Assembly: GCA_037501455.1 (NCBI GenBank)
Contig: CM074856.1
Span: 20,233,001-20,297,000 of the forward strand
Length of the DNA: 64,000 nt
Source of the DNA: Lantana camara
Taxonomy: Eukaryota > Streptophyta > Magnoliopsida > Lamiales > Verbenaceae
Direction: 5' to 3'
This document shows positions 57,346 to 64,000 of this stretch, in pieces (the stretch's first letter is position 1; each line of letters starts with the position of its first letter). Position numbers and translations under genes: made by a program. Below the pieces are notes generated by a model. It ran no database searches. It had not been told where the DNA came from and saw only the letters and a list, made by a program, of their open reading frames with translations.

Positions 57346-57732
57346 CTTGTTGGAAAACACGAATCAGAAAGCAGCGGAATTTAAAAAATTTTCCCAACAA
57401 AAGGACCTTGAACTCGCAATCGTGTAACCAAATTCGTAAAGATAGAAAACTTACTTTTCTTTTATTCTTTCTTGAAGCGTTTCAAGCCACCCAAGAACGC
57501 TCTTCTCGCGGCTTGATCCCCTCTCCTTGGTAAAGCTCGAATCTTCAAACTTCTAACTTGAAGTCTCTAGAGAAAGTCCACCAACTTGATCACAATCTAA
57601 CTAGTAAGGATGCTAGTTCTCTAGTTAGTGTTTAGGCTTAACCTAGGGTTTAATGTAATCTTGGAGAAAGGAAGGTGTTCAACACATGAACCAAGAATTG
57701 TCCATTAGCTCCATAAGGAGCTCGAGCTCCCC

Positions 57733-57742
57733 TATTTATAGG
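57733..57742 (-). promoter_or_regulatory. TATA box of the inner Copia 5' LTR
   Basis: Minus strand reads CCCTATAAATAGGGG around this site; it is identical in the other LTR (49586-49595). It predicts transcription start near 57705. Confidence 0.75.
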
Positions 57743-58058
57743 GAGGGGGTTGCCGGGATTTTGGTCCCTCTCTCCTATTACTTGATCATCAAGTTTTTTC
57801 CAACTTTGACTTTGAATTCTATTTCAAGTCAACTTCTAAGAGAGCTAAAAATATCCAAACTATTTTTGGATAATTTTATACTTTATTTATTATAAAATAA
57901 ATAACTTATTTTTATCTAATTAATTAATTCGTAATTAATTAACTAGATTATTTTCTCCAAAATTAGACTTTCTTTTTAATTCAAAATTAAACCAAAGTCT
58001 ATTAAATAATTAACTAATTAATTATTTAATATATATATATAATATATATATATATATA

Positions 58059-58131
58059 CACACGTGTGTGACACGTGTCACAGTGACACGTGTCACTCAC
58101 GTGAGCCACACGTGTGACTTCACACGTGTGG
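58059..58131 (-). promoter_or_regulatory. Cluster of six G-boxes in the 5' LTR
   Basis: Six CACGTG cores within about 70 bp, most in ACACGTGT context. On the minus strand they lie about 320-400 bp upstream of the LTR TATA box, the usual enhancer position. G-boxes are bound by plant bHLH and bZIP factors (light, abscisic acid, stress). The same cluster is kept in the 3' LTR at 49931-50003. Confidence 0.8.
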
Positions 58132-59275
58132 AACCCTCTTGGCCCGATTAACTCGTTTAATCATTTTAAAGCCTCAACTCATGTAACCAAGTTGTTGTGT
58201 GTGACCCTCTAGGTTCTCAATTCAATTAGCAGTGACCCTAATTAATTAATTCACTAATTAATTAATCAGTCCACAGATTAAACGACCATAGTCTAGCAAC
58301 AGGTGTTTAACCCCTAGCTGAATTGGAATGTTCGGATTCGACAGAACCTTTAAGTCATTGATTCATGTGAGATACAATCCTCCTACTTACTATCTCTCAA
58401 CCAAGATCTAGGGCAAGGGAATAATCAGAACCCTAATAATCCGGTCTTAAAGCTAAGTGCATTTCATATCCATTTGATCTCAATCCAAGAAACCCTTTTC
58501 TTGATGTCTTGATCTACTGCCTTGGCCAAGGACTCCATATGGCATATGAATGACTTACACAATAAGAGATCACCTTGCATATGCAAGTGTAGGTCCTTTC
58601 TTGATTCTCATTCACTTTCATGAATCACTTGTGCAGCCCCAGCATAAGCCTTGAATCAGTTGTCTAAGGCGACACCCTTTAAAGCTTATACCAAAGACTA
58701 CAGAGTTAACTCATAAAGTAACATGGAACCTCAAGTCTAAGGATCAATTAATCACATCAATGACTCGTGAGATATTTCCTAATCTGGAAGTTTCCATTTC
58801 CTGAAATAGAAACTTCCTTTCCCATTTAGGAATGTTCTCACACGGGGCACCTCAGTGAACTTACTTATTAAAGCAAGCACCCTCATGTATCACACACGTA
58901 TCAACTATACACTTTCCACCTCCATGAAACAAGGTGGTCCTTCTTAAGGGCGTGATCCCACAAGCAAGCCTTAGAGGAGTCAGGTTGACACTCCCACTGT
59001 CTGTAGGACTCATCGGCTTGGAGTATTTTACTAATCATGATTTATGTGATATAGGGCTCGTTTCATGAACCATTTCACCTAAATGGTAGAGTCCTAAAGT
59101 CATCAGGATTAGGGGAGTTCTCATACATGCACAACTAAAGTAAACGCATACCAAACAAGAGCATATAAAGAAGTGTTGCCTCAATTCGTTATTTCATTCA
59201 AAGATTGTCTGTGATTACAATAAGGAAAAGCACAAAGCGGATATACAATCGGCTTTTAGGGCACTATTCCTAACA

Positions 59276-60137
59276 ACATTTGCCCATTGAAGAGGAGGCT
59301 CGAAAACGCGATGGTAAGAATTTGTTTCAAGGACAATCCAGCCTAAATTATGTTGAGGCTGGAAGTTCTAAAAAGAAGCCTTTCGGGGTTAAAAAGAATC
59401 AAGGACAATTTAAGAAATCCGGGCAGAAATCTAAACCTGTTCATGTTGCTAACAAAAGAAAAGGCAAGTGTCATGTTTGTGGAGAAACAGGACATTATGC
59501 GAGAGAATGCCCACAACAAAAGAGTGGATCCGGAGTTGCAAACATGGTTGAGGAGAACCTGGTTGCCATGGTGACTGATCTTAGCCTCGATGTGGCTATG
59601 ATTTCTGAAATCAACATGGCAAGTGAACTTTCTGGCTGGTGGTTGGATTCTGGAGCAACGGTTCACATTTGCAACGATCGAAGGCTTTTCAAGACCTTTG
59701 AAGAAGTTGTTGGGCAAAAGGTTCAGATGGGTAATAGCTCCAAGGCCGGTGTTGGAGGCAAAGGATCTGTCGAGCTCAATTTTACCTCCGGGAAGAAATT
59801 AACTTTGATTAATGTCTTGTTTGTACCAGATGTTAGGAAAAGTTTAATTTATGTTGATTTGTTAGATAAAAAAGATTTTAAGATTTCTGTTGAGTCTGGA
59901 AAAGTCATCATCATGAAAAATGGTGAATTTGTTGGAAAAGGCTATGCTTGTAATGGGATGTATAAGATGTCTATCAATAATATGAATTCCGTTTCTGCTT
60001 ACATGATTTCTTCAATTTGTTTATGGCATAGTTGATTAGAACATCTTAGTGCAAAGAACTTGAAAAATATGCATGCAATGGGATTAATTGATATTGGTAA
60101 AAACGAACTTGATAAGTGTGAAATATGTGCAAAATAA
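59276..60137 (+). pseudogene. Outer Copia gag end, protease and start of integrase
   Basis: Resumes the gag frame (LPIEEEARKRDG), with the CCHC knuckle CHVCGETGHYAREC and protease WWLDSGATVHIC. The pre-integrase region begins SICLWHS and meets TGA at 60033-60035. The frame continues (LEHLSAKNLKNM) to a TAA at 60135-60137 in CEICAK. Both stops sit in otherwise clear family sequence. Confidence 0.9.
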
Positions 60138-61868
60138 AAAATTGTAAGAAAACCTTTTCCAAGTGTTAAAAGAGAATCACAAATATTAGATTTAATTCAT
60201 ACTGATATTTGTGAGTTAAATGGAATTTTAACTAGAGGTGGTAAAAGGTATTTTATTACTTTTATTGATGATGCTAGTCGTTTTTGCTATGTGTATTTGT
60301 TAAGAACTAAAGATGAAGCTCTTAGTTCTTTTGTGAAATATAAATCAGAAGTAGAAACCCAACTTGAGAAGAAGATTAAGGTTCTACGTTCTGATCGAGG
60401 CATGGAATATTGTTTGAATGCTTTTGATACACTTTGCGAAGAAAGTGGCATCATACATCAAACAACTGCCGGTTATACACCCCAGCAGAACGGTGTAGCT
60501 GAAAGGAAAAATCGTACCTTTCTGGACATGATAAATTACGTGTTAAATCATGCAAACTTACCTCACAACTTGTGGGGTGAAGCCCTTCTGTCTGCGTGCC
60601 ATATTCTGAATAGGATGCCTAGTACTGTTGTGAAGACTAGTCCCTATGAGATATGGAAAGGCAGAAAGCCCAACATAAGCTATTTTAAAGTGTGGGGGTG
60701 TGTGGCTTATTTTCGGGTTCCTGATCCCAAACAGACTAAGTTAGGAGCCAGAGCTATTAAAAGTGTATTCGTTGGATATGCTTTGAATAGCAAGGCTTAT
60801 AGACTTCTTGATCTGGAGTCTAATGTGATAACTGAGTCCAGGGATGTTGAGTTATTCAAAAATACATTTTCAAAAGATGTTGGAAATGAGTCTGAGCCAC
60901 CCCAAATTAAGCCTAGAGATCCTATAAGGCCGGTTGTGGAAAGCGATGTTCCCACACCACCAATTGAGCCTAGAAGGAGTACTAGAGCAAGAAAAGAGAA
61001 AAGTTTGGATAAAGATTTCATCTCTTCTTTATTATTCTTGGTGGAGGGGGACCAGGATAATAAAGTGGTAAGTGAAATACCGTTTGTTTTTGCACTTGAG
61101 ACGGATCCTAAAACATTTGCAAAAGCTATGGCTTCTCGAGATGCCTCCTTTTGGAAGGAAGCTGTAAACGATGAAATGGATTCGATCTTGGGTAACAATA
61201 CTTGGGTATTAGCAGACTTACCTCGTGGTTCTAAACCCATTGGGTGCAAGTTGGTATTTAGAAGGAAAAGGAACACCGATGGCACTATCTCAGCTTTTAA
61301 AGCTAGATTAGTTGGTAAAGGGTTCAGACAAGTAGAAGGGATTGACTACTTTGACACTTATGCACCGGTGGCTCGAGTTGCTTCCATCAGAATTCTTCTT
61401 GCTTTAGCCTCTCTTTACGATCTGTTTGTTCATCAAATGGACGTAAAGATAACTTTTTTAAATGGAAATTTAAAAGAAGAAATCTATATGGAACAATTTG
61501 AGGGTTTTGTAGCATCGGGAACAGAAGATAAAGTGTGTAAGTTAGTCAAATTCCTGTATGGTCTGAAACAAGCTCCAAAACAATGGCACGAGAAGTTCGA
61601 CATTGCTATCTTGAAATTCGGATTCAAATATAACAGTGCTGACAGGTGCATCTACTCCAAAAGTACAGCTGACTATATGGTGATAGTCTGCTTATATGTC
61701 AATGATATGTTGATCATCGGGACAAATATGATTGGAGTAAACGAGACTAAAAAGTATCTATCCTCGGTCTTTAAGATGAAAGACTTAGGTGAAGTAGATA
61801 CTATTTTAGGCATTAAAGTCAAAAAACATAGTGGGGGGTTTTTCACTAAACCAATCACACTATATTGA
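60138..61868 (+). pseudogene. Outer Copia integrase and reverse transcriptase
   Basis: Open from the second stop to 61868. Integrase has LIHTDICEL, FIDDASRFCYVYLL, LRSDRGMEY and YTPQQNGVAERKN. RT has KPIGCKLVFRRKR and VHQMDVKITFLNG. The catalytic motif reads CLYVNDMLIIG, with Asn for the first Asp of YVDD (codon AAT at 61701-61703), which should abolish polymerase activity. The frame ends early at GGFFTKPITLY by a frameshift. Confidence 0.92.
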
Positions 61869-62649
61869 GAAAGTTCTGACTAAGTTTAATCACCTCGAGA
61901 TCAAGGAGGTGAACACTCCGTTTGACAACGGACTGAAACTTAAAGAAAATACTGGTAGAGCTATTGCACAGCTTGAGTATGCAAGTGCTATTGGCAGCCA
62001 TATGTACGCAATGCATTGCACTATACCAGATATTTCCTTTGCAGTTTCAAAACTTAGCAGATACACTAGCAGTCCCAATGCTGGTCATTGGAAAGCTATT
62101 AGTAGGGTACTTGGGTACCTTAAGAGAACTATTAGCTTTGGTCTGTTCTATAACAAATTCCCTAGTGTGTTGGAAGGGTACTCAGATGCGAGTTGGATAA
62201 CTAGCGTGGGAGATAACAAATCCACAAGTGGGTGGGTTTTCACTCTTGTCGGTGGGGCTGTTTCTTGGGCAAGCAAGAAACAGACAATAATCTCTCACTC
62301 TACCATGGAATCTGAGTTCATAGCTTTAGCTCAAGCTGGACAAGAGGCTGATTGGATAAGAAATATGTTGTTAGACATAGATCTGTGGCCAAGTCCAATG
62401 CCTCCAATCTCGTTGTATTGTGACAGTGAAGCAACGCTTACAAAAGCGTACAATGGTACCTATAATGGTAAGTCTAGACATATTGGTCTTAGACATGCAT
62501 TTGTGAGACAATTGATACAAGATGGTATCATAACAATTGTCTATGTGAGGTCAAATAAGAATTTGGCTGATCCGTTTACTAAGCCTCTGACGAGAGACTT
62601 AGTAGCTACAACTACTAGAGATATGGGACTTAAACCACCCGAACCATAA
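61831..62649 (+). pseudogene. Outer Copia RT end and RNase H
   Basis: Takes over after the frameshift (SLNQSHYIEKVL). RNase H motifs are GYSDASWITS, STMESEFIAL and YCDSEATL, ending LADPFTKPLTRDL. The stop is at 62647-62649. Confidence 0.9.
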
Positions 62650-63181
62650 GTGATGGTAACCCTACCTATAATCTAGGTTTCCTCTGATTATAGGTTCAAA
62701 GGGAAAAACAAGTCACGAGTTGGTTAGAGCTATCAAGTGGTCTCATATGTAGTAGAAGATAGCTCAGTGAGTTGCAAAGTGACAAGGTTGAGCTACGCTC
62801 TTAACAAAATGCTGCACTACTGCAACAAGTGCTCGAGAAACATTTTGCCTATATGAACAAGAAGTGAAGCCGCTTCTTATAGAGAGTTGTGGTTTACTCT
62901 CTTAAAGGTTCATGAAACGGGATATAGCATATGGCTTTATAAGCGCAAAGCAGAGGAGTGCTTGCTGCATGAGAAAGAAAACATGTGTATGATAACTCCG
63001 ATTGCATCACAAAGGAGTTGAGGTTCAATCTACGGACACCGTCAACTTCGATGCAGTTTTGAGTTATCTACACTAAGGGAAGGTTCAATATTCGTCACAC
63101 CTTCCTCTAGGCATGTGATCTTTGACAAAATCTTCAGGGACTTGTCTGGAAAAAGAGTAGTTTTCCAAACAAGTGGGGGAT
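62650..63181 (+). other. Outer Copia 3' untranslated region and polypurine tract
   Basis: About 530 bp without a coding frame. It ends in the polypurine tract AAGTGGGGGA (63171-63180) just before the 3' LTR. Confidence 0.8.
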
Positions 63182-64000
63182 TGTTGAATATGCTGTGCAT
63201 ATATATATATAATTAATTGTTGGAGAATTAATATATATATGAATAATTGTTGGAGGATTAATCAATAATTATGAAAAGGCATATCAAAGGTTGTTTGGAA
63301 AATGTGCATTGGTTATTGTGTCCCACATTGGAAAAATAACACTAAGCAGACAGCTTTATATATTAAAATGTTGTATGTGTTATTAAATTATGGGACCCAA
63401 GAGAGGACTAATGGGCTCACTCGCGGTGCGGTGCACCGCACCGCCCGCGCGCACGGGCACGAGCACGGGCATGGGCCGGGGCTGGGCATGGGCGAATGTG
63501 GCGTTTGATGGCGCACTTTGCACTTCGCAAGGAGCCTCGCCTCCGAGTCCAGAGCCTTACTTTTTGAGCCAGAGTCGGCCTGATCCAGTCCAAAATTCAA
63601 ATTACGAACCAATGTCCAAGTACATCTGCTGAGGGATGTCTAGGTACATCCGAATCTGATTCAAATGTCAGATCCGTTGAGGGATGTAACAGTCAGGTAG
63701 TGGGCAGTAATAGGGGTGTAATTCAGGCCATTAACACCTGAATTTGACCTATTCAAATTCCTACATTTAAACCTGTCAGACTCCTGACACCTACAAATAG
63801 ACAATTCTATCACCTGAAAATATACAATAAAAAACTCACCTGAATTCTGGCAAATTGCTATTGTCCGAATTCATATTTTTACCAACTTGACATATATCTT
63901 AAAAGTAAATCGTCTGCAACCTTTAGCAAACTCAGAGAGTAGGGGCGATTAACACTTTAAGGACAGGGACCACCCGTGTCATTCTGATCCCATTTCTCCC
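63182..64000 (+). repeat. 3' LTR of the outer Copia element, right end not reached
   Basis: Starts TGTTGAATATGCTG after the polypurine tract. A GC-rich stretch lies at 63421-63495 and the rest is AT-rich. Because the 5' LTR is truncated, the true end cannot be read by comparison; it may lie beyond the window. Confidence 0.8.

Larger units (their letters stand above)
49202..59275 (-). mobile_element. Inner Copia element with 1.9-kb LTRs, nested in the outer Copia
   Basis: Minus-strand element of 10,074 bp with LTRs at 49202-51141 and 57348-59275, both TGTTGG...CTAACA. Target duplication is ACATC on the left and ACATT on the right; the surrounding gag frame indicates ACATT as original. The primer binding site is at 57334-57345 and the polypurine tract at 51142-51156. 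Coding order on the minus strand is gag, protease, integrase, RT, RNase H, so it is Copia. One TGA and one frameshift inactivate pol. Long LTRs and total size suggest an Angela/TAR-type lineage, with low certainty. The 2.3-kb leader is unusual (see repeats and GC island). Confidence 0.95.
57348..59275 (-). repeat. 5' LTR of the inner Copia element
   Basis: 1928 bp. Differs from the partner by a 24-bp loss near 57755, a 6-bp gain near 58395, a longer TA run and scattered substitutions. On the minus strand it carries a G-box cluster (58059-58131) and then a TATA box (57733-57742). Confidence 0.95.
48081..64000 (+). mobile_element. Old plus-strand Copia element, split by a nested Copia insertion
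   Basis: Outer element in two parts, 48081-49201 and 59276 to the window end. The 5' LTR start (TGTTGAATATGCTG at 48081) matches the 3' LTR start at 63182. The 5' LTR runs only about 300 bp and then joins directly to gag sequence near 48385, so the rest of that LTR, the primer binding site and the gag start are missing. Gag, protease, integrase, RT and RNase H follow. Damage includes a 158-bp duplication in gag, stops at 60033-60035 and 60135-60137, YVND in place of YVDD in RT, and a frameshift near 61.85 kb. The lineage looks Tork-like, with low certainty. The 3' LTR is not closed within the window. Confidence 0.9.

Overview
This window looks like nuclear DNA of a flowering plant, most likely a eudicot. 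It carries AT-rich introns and intergenic DNA, plant-type genes (a chloroplast pheophytinase, an OR23-like F-box/kelch protein, a group F zinc-sensor bZIP) and a heavy load of plant LTR retrotransposons plus a CACTA DNA transposon. No prokaryotic or organellar gene organisation is visible. The species cannot be named from the sequence.

Layout. 1-7306: a minus-strand Ty3/Gypsy element of Tat type, cut by the left window edge, with its 5' LTR at 6496-7306. 7307-9166: AT-rich spacer. 9167-15211: a complete non-autonomous CACTA element with TTA target duplication, dense subterminal repeats, a DUF4216 transposase remnant and captured pieces of two host genes (a DnaJ chaperone and a P4-type ATPase). 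15391-20454: a young, almost intact minus-strand Copia element (243-bp LTRs with two mismatches, CATGG target duplication).

21.1-42.3 kb is the gene island: PPH (chlorophyll breakdown, 5 coding exons), a NOP53/SMO4 ribosome-biogenesis gene (12 coding exons), a decayed bZIP copy, a VPS55/LEPROT family gene (5 coding exons, with two hairpin repeats in its third intron), an intronless OR23-like F-box/kelch gene on the minus strand, and an intact zinc-sensor-type bZIP. The two bZIP copies lie in directly repeated segments on either side of VPS55 and OR23. These genes do not form a pathway; they are ordinary neighbouring nuclear genes with separate roles (senescence, rRNA processing, endosomal trafficking, protein turnover, transcription).

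42.3-48.1 kb is gene-poor and holds a probable solo LTR with repeated palindromes. 48081-64000 is a nested pair: an old, broken plus-strand Copia element (5' LTR truncated, 158-bp duplication in gag, stops, catalytic RT residue changed) interrupted inside gag by a 10-kb minus-strand Copia element (49202-59275). That inner element has 1.9-kb LTRs with a cluster of six G-boxes, repeated CCACGACTCG motifs in its leader, and an isolated GC-rich island.

Exon boundaries were placed by hand from reading frame and GT/AG sites. Family assignments come from recognising conserved motifs; no database search was made.
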